The notes under the pieces are model-generated. The model ran no database searches and had not been told where the DNA came from. It saw only the letters and a list, made by a program, of their open reading frames with translations. From positions 682,001-746,000 of the forward strand of contig NC_016476.1 of NCBI RefSeq assembly GCF_000226095.1: a stretch of DNA of 64,000 nucleotides. The letters run 5' to 3'. The translations under genes and the position numbers were made by a program. Shown here in pieces: positions 31,551 to 44,724 of the stretch. Within the stretch, counting starts at the first letter, position 1; every line of letters starts with the position of its first letter. This stretch comes from Thermothelomyces thermophilus ATCC 42464. Its lineage: Eukaryota > Ascomycota > Sordariomycetes > Sordariales > Chaetomiaceae.

Positions 31551-33423
31551 AGTCGAACCCCCCATCAACGGAACAACCCATCAATGGAACACATGCCAAG
31601 CCCACACCGCAACTTCAACCCAACCACTTCAATCTACCACAACTTGCCTAACTTTTTCTCAAACCACTTCGAACTTCGTAGGTATATTTAACAGTCAAAG
31701 ATGGCTTATACTAAACAAGATTTACAGGATACGGTTACAAAATACTACAATACTTGCTCTTTAATTCGAAGTATTAGCTAGGAATTCGGAATTCTAACTA
31801 CTACCTTAATTTAACCGTATCTAAGGCAGTTAAATACGTTTAATTATAGCCGAACCGTGTTAGTCTCTTAGTTAGGTATAAGAAGAATAGCTTACCTAGT
31901 AGATATTAATCTAAGCTGCCTTAGGTCTTCTACTAACCTATTTGCAAATTAAGGAATTTGCTAGCTATATTCTCTAGATATAAAGAGCTAGCTATATAAT
32001 AGTCGGAAAAGACTAGATAGCCTGATTTCTTTATAGAGACCTTATTCTTAAAACCTACTAAGCCTATAAGATAGAATTAGTCTATATTAATAGTATAACT
32101 AACTTAGTTATATGTAATTAGTAGCTATAACTAAGTTATCTAGCTATTAAGGATATCCTATTAGCTAACCATTAGAACTATAACGAATATAGTATTATAG
32201 AAGGGTAGGGAATTAACGGTCTAGTAGTTAGAAATGCTAAAATATATATAATTTAACGAAAGGTCCCTAGTTTATATGCCTAGACTTTATTCATTAAGTA
32301 TATCTTAGTAATAGGGATATTACTCCCTCTAATTATTATCTTTAAGGGTAAGAGTCTTTAATAATAGTAGTTTCCTATTGATAAAACGGAATTAAAGGAC
32401 TAGAAGTTTATAGTAACTAAAATAGGCTAGACTAATAATACTATTACGTTAGAATGGCTATAAGAGATATTTATCCCCTATATATAGCTATAAGATCTTT
32501 TATAACGATAACTCCTTATATTAGATGGTTATAATAGCCATATAACTAAGGATTTCATATAGGTATGTTTTAAGAATAACGTCTAGTTACTCTTTTTACC
32601 TTTATATACCTTATATATCCTCTAACTATTAGACTTGTTAGTCTTTTCCCCCTTAAAGTATACTTACTAGAAGCTCCTTAATAATATAACTTCCTAGACC
32701 GATTTGATAGTCCTAGGCAAGTAGTTAATGATTAAATGCATTGTAAGGGCTTGGAAAGAGGCTATTATAGCCCAGAATATTAAAGCAAGATAGAGGGCAT
32801 TAGGGTTATAGCTAGTTTATATAGCTAAACCCCTAATAAATAGGCTATTATTAGAAAATTCTAATACTTCTAATAATATAGTCAATCCCAACGAATAGTC
32901 AGTACTAATCTAGAGTTCGGAACCTATTTAATACTCCTAGCTATTAAAAGTAGCTATCAAACTAGTATTCTATACGCTATGGAGGAAATTAAATATGTAT
33001 AGTCAGCTAACCAACCTAGTCACTTAAAATTAGTACCCTTCTATATATAGGCTTTTACTTCGGAAGGTTGAAAAAGCGTTCGACCAGAAGAACTTTGAAT
33101 TAGCTCGGTTATACCAGGAAAACGAAGCTCTAAAGGCATAGTTAGAAGCAGTTCGGCCGTCGAAGAGGAAGAGGGTAGTTACGGATCTAAACTAGTAGTT
33201 CGCTACAATTAAATAGGTCTATCAGGCGTAGATTGAAGCCGGCCGTATAGAGGACTCTGTAACCAAAGAAAGCGGCTTAGAAAGTATAGAATCAGTGGCT
33301 TCCTATATTGTAGTTAGTTAAACAGATTATAGTATATATAGTTAAAGATAATGTATAGGTATTGGTGCCAAGCTTTGCCAAGTGTTCTATTGATAGGTTA
33401 TTCCGTTGATAGGGGGTCTGACT
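31551..33423 (+). mobile_element. Fot1/pogo-type DNA transposon, copy B (RIPped)
   Basis: 1,873 bp with the same 42-bp terminal inverted repeats as copy A (31551-31592 and 33382-33423) and flanking TA (31549-31550, 33424-33425). Differences between the two copies are nearly all C/T or G/A transitions, as RIP would give. Confidence 0.92.
31701..33321 (+). pseudogene. Fot1/pogo transposase of copy B, RIP-inactivated and frameshifted
   Basis: Same reading as copy A from MAYTKQDLQD, with more TAG codons. A single extra A near 31808 makes the span 1,621 nt, so the frame is also broken by an indel. Confidence 0.85.
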
Positions 33424-33488
33424 TAAACAACGGCTAGAGAGTACCTTATTTTCCTAACCCTTGCCTTGGCTAACATTGGTAAGGTACT

Positions 33489-33731
33489 TGGTAATAGAAG
33501 ATGGTTTCCAATAGATAGAAGATAGTTCCAATTGATAGAAGAAGGTTAGTAAGTTATAAATAGTTCAAAAGATCGATATCTTCTTCCTACGTTAGCTAGC
33601 CCTATTGGCTCTATATAAGTAGAGGATAGGAACAAAGAACACTCTATTTGCTAACCCGTTTACTAGATCTACAGGCCTTATCTTATCTAGCCTTATATAA
33701 TAGACGCGTCTGTAGACAACGTACTATATCA
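33489..33731 (-). repeat. Gypsy-2 3' LTR
   Basis: About 243 bp, ending ACTATATCA at 33731. Shares the run from TAGAAGATGG through GTAGACAACGTAC with the LTRs ending at 48975 and 18653. The left boundary is uncertain by a few bases. Confidence 0.75.
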
Positions 33732-33998
33732 AGTCCCTTGCCCAGAAGAAAAAACGCAATGCCTACACTACAGCTCTAAATAGCTCTCAAACGCGCTTTC
33801 TTTCTATAGTAATATTATAATAGAAAGTAGTAGCGTTATCCCACTATTATAGTATCCTATATGTCTTCCTCTTAGCTACCTACGGCCCTACTCTGGCGTC
33901 TTCTATCTACAGCTCCTTCTAGGGGAGTCTTTAATGCCTTCTTACAAGGGCGTCTATATAGGCATTTGCCTTACATTACTTAAGCTGTAGTAGGTTAA

Positions 33999-36900
33999 CC
34001 TCCTTAACGTGCCTAGTATTCGTTAACCAACTTACGTACGTAGCGTAGCTAGAAGTTGGTCTTCTATATATTATATTCGTAGCCGAGTCCTTTCCATTTG
34101 ACCAGATACTTATATTTATCACGTATAAGCTTATAGTTTTAAATACGTTCGAGCTCGTACTCGTCTCCGGATTCTAAACCGCTATTAGTATAGCTGTCCT
34201 TAATAGGGTTAGGAGGTGGTATAGCGTAGTCGTACAGGTCGGTTCCGGGAGGAGTAGGCGATAGCTATACTATAGATATTATAAGATAGATGTCTATATT
34301 CGGCGGTAGTCGAAGATAGTATACTAGGCGGCTAACGCGTTTAACGACTTTAAAAGGTCTAGCGTACTATTAGGATAGTTTAGGCGACGGCCGTCCGGGT
34401 AAGTAGTAACCATAGTAGAGGCGTAGATATACTCGGTCGCCTGGCTTGAATTCGATGTCACGGTGGCTAGCGTCGTATCCGCGTTTGGCGTGGGCCGCTG
34501 CAAAGTCCATTGCCATCTGGGCGTCTTGGCGTAGATATTCGCGTAGGACTAGGATATCCTAAGCCGTTTTCGACGGCGCTGTTAACGCTTCTAGCGATCT
34601 AGCTGGTTTAAAACCATATAGCAGCTTATATGGAGATACGCTAACAGAAGCAGCGTATACGCTATTCAAATGCTACTAGAGCTACGGAAGTATAGTAGTC
34701 TAATTGTCATCTGGTTTCTTATAGACGAAGAAGCGTAGAGCGATTTCTACCGTTTAGTTCTTTCGCTTTGTAAGACCGTCTCCCTATAGGTAGTATACAG
34801 TAGTTATTAATAGCTTCGTGCCTAACGCTTTCCATATACTAATCTATAGCTCGGATATAAATTTATGGTCATGGTCAGATATAACAGCGGTTAGTACTCC
34901 CTAGTTAGATAGGAGCAGTTATTACATTAATATATAGCCCTAGTCCATAGTGGTATAGTTAGAGTAGCTAGGTATAAGGAGCGTTCGTTTAGACGATTTG
35001 CAAGATATAGTTATCATTAAATCAAACTTATTATATCTGTTTAAATACTATAGCATTCTAGCTAATAGGACTAATAGTAACGCTACTATAAAGTCGATAG
35101 TAATTACTTATATAGGTAATATATCTAATAGACAAATTAGCTAGTAGTCGCCTATAGGAAGATTACAATCGGTAGTATTAACTTGATAGATAGGGTAGTA
35201 CTTTATATAGTCCTATATATACCTAGTTTTTCTATCGATCACAATGCTACGTAAGTTGTATATCATTCTATTAGTTCCGAAGTAATGCTTCTTATCGTAA
35301 GCTAAGCTTAGGATATATTACACAAGGCTCGACAGAACATATAGCGCGTATATACTATCTAGGCAAATGTAGTAGAGGAGCTCGTCAATTAGGATAAACA
35401 GCAGCCCGCGGCACGAAAAAATAGCGATGCCCTTATCGTCGACGGTCCTATCCACGCGGTTATTTTTCAAATCGTCTATAATAGTAGTATACTTAGCATC
35501 AGCCTTATAACCGTTAACAAACTTTGCCTTAAGTTTAGGATCTATCCGCGCCTTGGCGAAGGTAAACCAGACGTCGTCAAGTATAGCTAATCTATCTGGT
35601 CGTTTGGAAGGTTCGGGGTCCTCTAAGGCTCTTAATCTGCTTAAGGCGTCCGGTACGAAGTTAAGTCTTCTAGGTAGGTAGTAGACTTTGAGGTCGTACT
35701 ATAATAGGTAGATAGATACGTTAATTAGGCAATGGTTAGTATAGTCGGTTAAACTCATATCTAGATTAGTTTGTTCTATAATACTACGTATAGTGGTATA
35801 GTTAGTTAGAACGATGACTAGTATATACGCTAAATAGACCATCGTACGTAGTTTATAAATTACCTATACCAAATAAGCGACTTCCCATTCGGAAGGTCTG
35901 TATCGCATTTTAGCCTTCGTTAATAGGCGGCTTAGGAACATAACCGGCAGCACTTGGTTAGCTAGGATAGGATTACCCGGGCGCTAGTCGTATCCGTCGT
36001 AAGTATAGAAGACTATAACGCCAAATCCGTATTCTAAATAGCCGTCGAGTTAAATATATAGCTGCTTGTTAGGATTGAAGTGGTAGAGAATTATTGGGTT
36101 TTCGTGACAAATGGCCTTCTATAGGGCGGCAAAGGACGCTTTTTCTTGCTTGGTTAGCTCAAAGAAAGTACGGCTATAGTAGCCTATCCTCTGGGTACGG
36201 TTGCCAATTTCTAGTTCACCGGTTTTTCGGCTATACGTAAGCAGGTTAGTCTTGCGTTTCTAGAGTGGCTTAGCGATCTTTGTATAGTATAGAATCAAGT
36301 GTTATAGGAAACTAGTAGTACCTAAGTACTGTTCTAGTGCTTTTAACGTATATAGAAAGAATAACTATTTAAACGCTTTAATATACTAATCCGTATTAAT
36401 AAGGCTAAGACTATCTACACGAAAGCCAAGTAGTTCTACATTTAGGTAGCCGATATATAACTTAGTAGGCGAGATAGCAATATTCTTCTTGCGAAATAGA
36501 TTGAAAATAGTCTTTAAATACCGTATATAATCCTCGGCTATATCTAAGAAGATAACGATATCGTTAATAAATGTATAATAGTAGAAAGAATACGGTTATA
36601 ACAACTGGTCTATAAACCGTTATATATATATAGGCAAGTTACGATATCCTATAAGCGCTATAATCGGCTGTTCCAGACCGTAAGGGCTGATTAGCGTAAA
36701 CCTGTCACGATATAAAAGATATATACCAAATTAATAGAAAAACGACGTTATGTCAATTACTATAATGAATTTCTTCCTATATAGAGCTGTAATGATCTTT
36801 AACTATAGTAGTAATAGGTAGTTATTAGAAATAGTAACCTTGTTCAAACTATATAGATCGATAATAACACGGCCCTTAGTAACTCCCTTGACGGTATACT

Positions 36901-37108
36901 AGACAACGAAAACAGGATAGGCAAAAGGAGTGACGTCCTTCGCGAACCGCAATTTGCCCTATTGATAGAGGGCGTCAAAGGTTTTATCTAAGACTTCCCT
37001 GTCCCTCTAGCTTAACAGGTACACACAGGAGCGTACTTTCTAATGTTACTAGCCTTCTACAAGTGGCACTTTCATCTACTCATTCTATAGAATATTAATT
37101 AGACTAGC
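33999..37108 (-). pseudogene. Gypsy-2 pol relic: RT, RNase H, integrase, chromodomain
   Basis: The minus strand, reading TAG as Gln/Trp, gives RT with FINDIVIFLD near 36560 (catalytic YxDD mutated), RNase H around 36050-35700, an integrase zinc region and core around 35350-34750, and a well preserved chromodomain (YKYLVKWKGLGYEYN, about 34120-34075). It ends near 34000. The N-terminal part of this polyprotein continues at 44730 beyond the nested insertion. Confidence 0.8.
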
Positions 37109-37113
37109 GTCGT

Positions 37114-37565
37114 TGTGACGAACCCAACTCAGACTTCTTCTGAAAGGGTCCAGACGGAGGTAGGTGAAGCGGGACAAGCGTACAGGTCGTCTAAGGGATT
37201 CGGTGAAGCCAAAGGGTTTACAACAACACTTAGAGTTATCTCTCACAGTAATTAGCAATGCTTGGTATAAGTACTATAATTATAATTGTTACCACTAGTG
37301 AACTCCCAGAGTCCACCATAACGAGTGACTATCTACATGTATATATACTTCTGTCGATCGCTTATAGTCCCCTTCTATCCTGTCCTTAGATCACCTTTAG
37401 TAGCTAGCTATCCTCTGCTATCTTTCCCTTTTGGCAATTGTTTACCCGTGGTAGCCTGCGCTCCCTAGCGATCCCATGTCAGCCTCGCTTTGTGCCCTTC
37501 TTGATTGGTGGCTCATTTAGCCTGCTGTACCCTACCGGGTTGCGGTATATGGTTGGCTTGTGACA
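37114..37565 (-). repeat. Gypsy-1B 3' LTR
   Basis: 452 bp, TGTGACGAACCC to GGCTTGTGACA on the plus strand. Less RIPped than the partner LTR. Confidence 0.9.
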
Positions 37566-37681
37566 CGATGCCCCCTCTTCAGGGCTTTCGACCCGAAAGC
37601 TTCTTATGACTTGTTTCAAATACTACTAACACCCCCTTTTCTTAATAGGTAATGTCCTTCTTCTGCTAACTTCCTTTTGCT

Positions 37682-38359
37682 ATAGCTAATCGTATTCCTA
37701 GGAATCGTCGCGATCTCAAACGTAAACGACACGCCATTGCGATCAAAATTAAGTAAGAGGGTTACGAAGTCGCTATGCCTTGTAAGCGTTATTAGAATGC
37801 GAAGCTATAGAAGTGTTATATGATGATAGAAGGTTTGAACAAGTGTTAAAATTGTATTTATATAGGCAAGAAGTATAGTAGTCCAAACATCGCAGATGCC
37901 TATAGGTTCCTTGTTATTTTCCTTCATAGCCTTAGGTTACTAACTGTCTTAGTCCTTTCGAATTTGTCGGAGCAGGAGAAGGTTTCGAAAGAGATTGCTA
38001 AGACCAAGGCGTTGCTTACTTAGACGCTAAGCCGTTTAAGTCGATTACGTCGTTTATAGCAATCTCTGCGCGATCGTGGTACCGAAGTTTTTCGTCGTGG
38101 CGTAGCTCGTCTAGAGGAGGAGGAAGAATTAGATACCCCTCTGCCGATATCGGAGACGCAGACCCTCACAGGTTAGGCTCAGGTGTTAGGTACTTTTGAC
38201 GTGCTTAATTAGGAGTTGATCGGGTTAGATTCTAGTCCTAATTCTAGCAGGTTCCCTTCTTTTTCTATTAGGGAATGGGCTTTAGAGCTAGTTCTTATAG
38301 CTAGTTAGGATTCCGCTAGTAGAACTGCTCTAGTTTCTTAGGGCAATTTAGGTTTTTAA
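37682..38359 (+). pseudogene. Opposite-strand ORF of Gypsy-1: Zn2Cys6-like cluster plus coiled coil (RIPped)
   Basis: On the strand opposite to gag-pol one frame runs from 37682 to TAA 38357-38359. Its only interruptions are about ten TAG/TAA codons at positions where CAG/CAA would be RIPped. From ATG 37775 the cysteine pattern is C-x2-(C)-x7-C-x9-C-x2-C-x6-(C), with the bracketed positions now Tyr (TGT/TGC to TAT). This is close to the fungal Zn2Cys6 binuclear cluster (C-x2-C-x6-C-x5-16-C-x2-C-x6-8-C). A basic/Leu heptad region (LSRLSRLRRL..., RGTEVFRRGVARLEEEEEL) and a Ser/acidic tail follow. It overlaps the end of pol tail to tail by roughly 60 nt. Similar unnamed proteins seem common in filamentous fungi (from memory). 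An intact version should lie just left of this window in Gypsy-1A. Confidence 0.7.
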
Positions 38360-41300
38360 TAGGTTCCTATAAGTTATCTTCTAGTCCAAAATCGAGCCAT
38401 TTAACTAGATACTATAGTTCCCTATTAATAATATATAAATCTAGAATTTCTTTGACGTCCTATTCTTCTTCTTCGTCCTCTGCTTCAATATATATAGCAA
38501 CCTTAGCGTTCTTTGGTACTGGTTTGAGAAGTGAAATATAAAAAACATCTATCTATAGTCGTATAGATGATAGTAACGATAGTCGGTAGTTAGATATCGA
38601 AATTCGTTCTTTGATAATAAAGGGTCTGACCTTCTTAAAGTCTAGCTTTATGCTTGGTCGTTTGGTTCGTAAGTTTCGTACGATTAGGTAGACTTTGTCT
38701 CCCCTCTCTAGGCAAGGTCCTTTGAGCCTATGTTTGTTATAGTAATTCTTCATTCTGGTCCTGACAAATTCGAGTTCCTTTTTAAGCTTTTTATATAGTG
38801 CGTACATTTGTTCCGCTTTGACTGCTGCTCTCGGCATTGTAACCTCTGGTCCTTGCCTAAGGTCTGTTTTATATCTGTAGTTCGCGAAGAACAGTGTGAC
38901 TTTAGTTGTTTCCGTTAGCGTTATATTATAAGCAAGTTATACTATTAGTAATAATATAACCTAGTCATTTTACTAGTAGTTGACGTAAGAACGGAGATAT
39001 TACTTGATAACTTGGTTTAGTCGCTCCGTTTGTCTGTTAGTCTATAGGTGATATGCTATTAATAGCTTGCTATTAACGCCTAATCGTTACATTAACGCTT
39101 ACTAGAACTTTAACGCAAACTTCGTATCTCTGTCGGTAATCTATTCCTGCGGCTAAGCATGTACTAATGTAACTTGCCGATAGATTACATCTGCTAACTG
39201 TTCCGCTATCTAGGACTCCTTGTAAGGAAAGAAGTATACCTACTTAGTCAGGCGATCTACTATAGTAAGAATACTATTATAGGTTACTCCTATAGCTATG
39301 TCCTTGGATTCTGGCAGCTTCGTGATAAAGTCTATTGTAACTAAACTCTATGGTTTGTCAGCTATTAGTAGTGGCTAAAGTAGCCTATATGGCTTATATC
39401 GTGCCGTTTTGCTCCGATTATGGATATTATAGTTCCGTACGACTTCCTTAACTTGTGCCGTTAACTATGGAAAGTCGTAGTGTTTCTTGACTTATATAAC
39501 AGTCTTTATAACTCCTTTGTATCCTCCGAGTTTCGACTTGTAGAGTTCTCGAATCATCCGTAGCTGTTAATCTTTGTTGTAGATGTATGCTTTGCCTCGG
39601 TACTAGAGTTTCCTATCTTTTTCTTCTACTCCGTTAGGTACTACTATTCTAGGTACTGCTTAATACTATGCCTCGTTAATCCTTTCTTCTCGAAAGATTA
39701 TATAGTATTCTAGGAACGAGTCGAGTAGATCATCTTCTACGGGTATCTACGCTTCGTAATATAGCGTTCCGTCTGTCCGTTCCTTGAATAACAGTAGTAT
39801 CGTTCCTATTTATCCTTCCGTGTAATCCGTTTATTGACTTAAGATATCTACTTGTACGTTCTCTTTATCCTTCTTATAATGGATCTTAAAGTTAAATTCT
39901 ACGAGGAATTCTACCTATCGTATTTATCATCTGTTAAGCTCCTTTGTCGTCATGAAGTATTATAGGTTCTTGTAATCTATATATACTTGTACCGGTTTAA
40001 TCGTGCCGCTAAGGTATAGTTGCCATTCCTTAAAAGCTTTGACAATCGTAAGTAGTTCCTTGTTGTAGATCGGATAATTAAGACATAGTCTATCAAGCTT
40101 CTTTGAAAAGAAGGCTATAGGATATAGCTTTCCTTGTCTATCTCGTTATCCTAATTGTCTTCTGATGGCATAGTCTAAAGCGTCCGTTTCTACCTTGAAT
40201 AGTTTCTTAGGGTCTGGTAGTACTAGTACTAGATCTTTAGTAATGGCATTATAGATCTATATAAATGCTTACTTGTATTACTCTTCCCATTGGAATTTAG
40301 CGTTCTTCCTAGTAAGTTCGTGTAAAGGTCGTACGATCGCTCTAAAGTTCTTGATAAACATCTGGTAGAAGTTTGTAAATCTAATAAAGCTTCGTACTTC
40401 CGTAACTAACGTTAGTTATAGCCAATTCTTGATAGCTTTAACCTTTAAAGGTTCTATCTGAATTTGTCCTAGGGATATCTTGTATCCCAAAAAGACTATC
40501 TTCCTAACATGGAATTTACTCTTTTCCTTGTTAACTAATAGCTTATATACGTATAGCACGTCTAGCACTACTTTTACATGCTTCTAGTATTTATCTATTG
40601 TCTTAGAGAAGATAAGTATATTATCAAGATAATATACCGTAAATTTGTCAAGAAAGGGTCGGATAGCTTAATCAATTAGGGCTTAGAACGTTACTAGTGC
40701 GTTTGTAAGTCCGAATAGCATGACGAGGTACTTATAGTGGCTATAGGGTATCCTAAAGGCCGTTTTCTACTCGTCGCCTTCTTTAATCCGTATATAGTTA
40801 TAGGCCGATGGCAAGTCAAGACGCGTAAAATATTAGGCTCCTGTTAACTAATCTCGGAGCTATAAGATTAGTAGTAACGGGTATCAGTTTTTCACGGTCT
40901 GTTTATTAAGTTGCCGATAGTCGACGTATAACTATAGCTTTCTATCTTTCTTAGGTATAAACAGGATTAAGTAGCCTGCTAGCGATATCGACAGGCAGAT
41001 ATATCCTCTTCAAAGGTTCTCCTCTAAATATCGCTTAAGTTCTTTATTCTATATCTGGTTCGTATAGTAAATCTTAAAGAACTTTAATCGTGCTCCTTCC
41101 TTAAGCTTAATCTTATAATCCTATAGGCCGTGTTCTGGTAATCCTTCTAGATATTTCGGTTCGAATGCTAGGTGTCCTTCGTATTCCTTTGGTACTTCCC
41201 TAGTCTTGTCTCGTCTCTCGGTTTTCTAGTAGTATACAAACTTGGTTCTATCTATAGCAATGCTAGCGATTTCTCCTGTCTTAACCTATTACTCTAATTA

Positions 41301-42033
41301 TAATGCTCTACATTCGTTAACGAAGAGAATAGCTATCAGCGGTTTAGCTCGTTCCTCTTGTCGCGATATCGATGTCGTTATACTGCCTCTTCTAGAGTCT
41401 GTAGTAGTCTGCCTGCTACTGTCTGTCTCTTGCGGTAGATCTGTAGGATATGCCTTCCCTTAAGCATCGTCTGCTCGTGATCCTTATATGCTCCCTATCT
41501 TGCTAGTTAAATACGACTCTATTTAGGGTTATAGGTAGCTACTATTCTTCTAGCTAATGTCTAAGTTATAGTCTTTATACTATAGTAACCCTAATATTAT
41601 ATCTTTGTCGTTACCTATGTCTATAATGTTAAATACGACTATTATAGTCTTTCCTACTATAGTAATATTAATTAGTTTAGTCTCCTTATATACCTATTAC
41701 GTCGGAAATAGCCCTTTGACTATACTATGCTTCTGCTTCATTCTCTAGGGTATCTATAGCTAATTTATAAGTGTTAGCGAAATTAGATTTATCTCTACTC
41801 TACTATCTACTAGTGTAAGCATTTCATGCTGTTTCTACTATGCTATTATCTATAATCGCTTGTCTTGCCACCGTCGTCTAAAGATTGCGGCGATTTCCTA
41901 TGTTTCTGCCGGGAGGTCTTGATATAGTGGTCTCTTACGCTAGTCCCTCCTATACTACGCTACTATTTGCCGCTACATAGGCGTTAATAGTTTCTGGGCC
42001 CTTCGAAGGGCCCTGACCCGTTTCCTAGGTCAG
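38300..42033 (-). pseudogene. Gypsy-1B pol relic
   Basis: Collinear with the Gypsy-1A pol. It ends with a readable chromodomain (DVKEILDLYI, YLVKWLDFGLEDN around 38440-38370) that is cut off by the window in copy A. Many TAG codons and lost catalytic residues. The frameshift hairpin is kept as a perfect 18-nt palindrome (41996-42013), while the slippery heptamer is damaged. Confidence 0.85.
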
Positions 42034-44245
42034 TGCTAACCTCTTCGGTCGTTCGGCTAATAGCGGCTTTGTCGATCGTACTTATTTCTGTAAGCTATTA
42101 AGTGCTTATAGCTTCCTACTATTAGGTCTATTCTACTTTCTATTGTATATACTATAGCTTTATCTAAAGCTCCCAAATTTGCGATTTCTTTTCGTCCGCG
42201 TGATAGAGGTAATCGTTACTCTAACATAAGTCCTACGTGTCTTGTCCTATTCTACAGTACCTAGGCTAGGCTCGTCTTAGAACTATTATAATGCTTTCTA
42301 GATCACAGGCTTCGATTTTCCAGAGTAATTCGGCTGCTCTATTTCCTATATTGTAAACCTATTCTATAGGGCGTAAGCTTCCGTCCTCATTTCCTTGTCA
42401 GGTCGGCTAGTGATTGTTTTCGAATTTGTCGCGGAAGTAGTATCGGCATTCGTATGCTACACACTGGAACCAAGGCACTTGTATATATGCCTTGTATCGA
42501 GGGTATAGTCATATAGCGTCGCCTAGGAGGTATTAGAATTCTTTCCCGAATCCTTCCTATTGTATATAGACTGTAGATACTCTAGTGCTAACATAGGAGT
42601 GTTTTTTCTAGTAGCTTTCCTATATATGTTCGTCCTTTCCACGATTTGCGTATATAAACTAGTATTTTAGGTCCTATATGTCGTTACTAAGTTATTAGCT
42701 GTCAAGATACTCGGTGTAGCTATTAGGCCTATTATATATCATAGGCTATTTTCCTTTAATAGTTTTTACGATACATTAGAGTTCCCTTATTTCGTCCCTC
42801 ATTCTATCGCTCTATTAGGCAAGTCGAATTAAGCGCCTATCCTATTTATATAGCTCTATATTAAGCCAAAAAACTTCGTTACGGTACTATTCGATTCATT
42901 CCTAGAGGAATAGAACATTAGGTCTAGGTCTTTCAATTCCTTAGGTATCGGTTGTCTACGATCTATCCCGCCTCTATATAACTGTGAAGCCCTACTGCCT
43001 CAAGGCTAGGAGAATCGAAACTAGCAATACATATTCTTCTACTATATCCCATTTAGCAAGACCTATCTCTAGGTCTACAGTGACCAGTTCGGAGTTTGGT
43101 ATTTATTCGTCTTTACTATCGCCGTCATATCCGAGACTATCTATATTACTATCCTTGTCTTTATAGCTCGTAGCCGCTACTTTGATAACGTCCTTGGTAG
43201 TTTTGTCAATAGTCGTAATTTCCTTTCTAGGGACTATCTTCTACTCTTTCTTCGGGCTTTAATATTCTTGCTTATAGTGCCCTTTCTTTCCGTAGTTATA
43301 GTAGGTAACATTAGACTTGTCTTTGGTTGTCTTCTTCTAGTCCTGCTTCTATGCTATATCTATATCTATAGCTCCGGGATACGTCCTATACAAGGTACTA
43401 ACGTACGCTTGCTTTTTCTTGTTATTAGCCTTAACTATGGTTCTGTTTATTTGACCTTGTTTCTACTGCTCTTATATATAGAGTCGATCATTGATCCTAA
43501 TAGCCTGTACGATGTATTTGTCTAGAGTCTTAGGCTAATCGTACTTATATAGCTTGTCCTTGACCTTTTCCTTTAAGCTATTATAGAATAGTTATATTAA
43601 TGCCTTGTCGTTAAGCTAAGACTTAAGCATGTCCTGTCTAAACTATATGGTATAGGAGGCTATTAACTTGGTCTATTAGAGATTGGTAAGTCTTTCTTAC
43701 ATATAAATCTTCTTATCTTTATCATTAAAAACCTTCTAAAGCTCTTCTTCGAAACGGTCATAAGATCGGAAGACTGCCTATATAAATGTATCTTAGTCGT
43801 CTTTATCCTCCTCAGTGAAGTAGTCATTCTATATAGGCTCGAACCATCTAAGTGCCTTGCCCTCTAGTCTCGTAGCTATATAAAGGACTTTGGCTTTATC
43901 ATCCGGAAACTTGTCGTCATTAAGCTAGAAGTAGGATTAGAGGTTTGTCAGGAATCCTACAAGATCCTCCTTGGTTCCTCTATATTTGCTAGGTAGTTCG
44001 ATCTTGATACGCTTCGCTTTAGCAGTCTCGAGCGTCTCGATTTTGGCATAGGCCTTATTAACTAACTTCTGCGAGTACTTTTTATGGTTCTCAAGTTCCT
44101 TAATTCGAGCTTAAGTAGCCTTGTCTCTCTGGTCTAACTCCTAGATCTACTACTAGAGTTAACTAAGCTAAGTAAGTAGCTATTCGGCCGTAACGTTAAT
44201 AGCCGTATCAATGTTAAGGTCGAAGTCACCTCCGTTCTAAATTAT
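41984..44245 (-). pseudogene. Gypsy-1B gag relic
   Basis: Same length and layout as the intact gag, including the zinc-knuckle region near 43300 and the Cys/His C-terminal extension (42050-43230). Start codon ATG has become ATA and numerous Gln/Trp codons are TAG. Side by side with 3550-5811 it gives a direct record of RIP: changes are CpA to TpA and TpG to TpA. Confidence 0.85.
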
Positions 44246-44272
44246 GACAGAACAAAGGGAGTGGTAACAATG

Positions 44273-44724
44273 TATGACGAACCTAACTTAGACTTCTTCT
44301 AAAAGGGTCTAGACAGAGGTAGGTGAAGCAGGACAAGCGTATAGGTCGTCTAAGGGATTTGGTAAAGCCAAAGGGTTTATAATAATACTTAGAGTTATCT
44401 CTTATAGTAATTAGCAATACTTAGTATAAGTACTATGATTGTAATTGTTACCACTAGTAAACTCCTAGAGTCCACTATAACGAGTGACTATCTATATGTA
44501 TATATACTTCTGTCGATCGCTTATAGTCTCTTTCTATCCTGTCCTTAGATCGCCTTTAGTAGCTAGCTATCCTCTGCTATCTTTCCCTTTTGGCAATTGT
44601 TCGCCTGTGGTAGCCCGTACTCCCTAGTGATCCCATGTTAGCCTCGCTTCGTGCCCTTCTTGATTGGTAGCTCATTCAGCCTGCTGCACCCCACCGGGTC
44701 ACGGTATATGGTTGGCTCGTGACA
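44273..44724 (-). repeat. Gypsy-1B 5' LTR
   Basis: 452 bp. Contains TTGTTACCACT (44445-44455), complementary to the leader arm at 44260-44270. Followed by target duplication GTCGT. Confidence 0.9.

Larger units (their letters stand above)
37114..44724 (-). mobile_element. Gypsy-1B: complete RIPped copy nested in Gypsy-2
   Basis: 7,611 bp with 452-bp LTRs (37114-37565 and 44273-44724) and a perfect target duplication GTCGT on both sides (37109-37113, 44725-44729). It aligns with Gypsy-1A across gag and pol and supplies the 3' part that Gypsy-1A lacks in this window: the rest of the chromodomain, an opposite-strand ORF, and a polypurine tract (GAAGAGGGGG on the sense strand) against the 3' LTR. 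RIP changed the gag start ATG to ATA (44245-44243). Confidence 0.92.

Noticed and set aside
33426-33488. 5-bp target duplication for Gypsy-2
   Set aside because: CTCGG to the right of 48975 has no partner next to the left LTR; the left boundary is blurred or rearranged.
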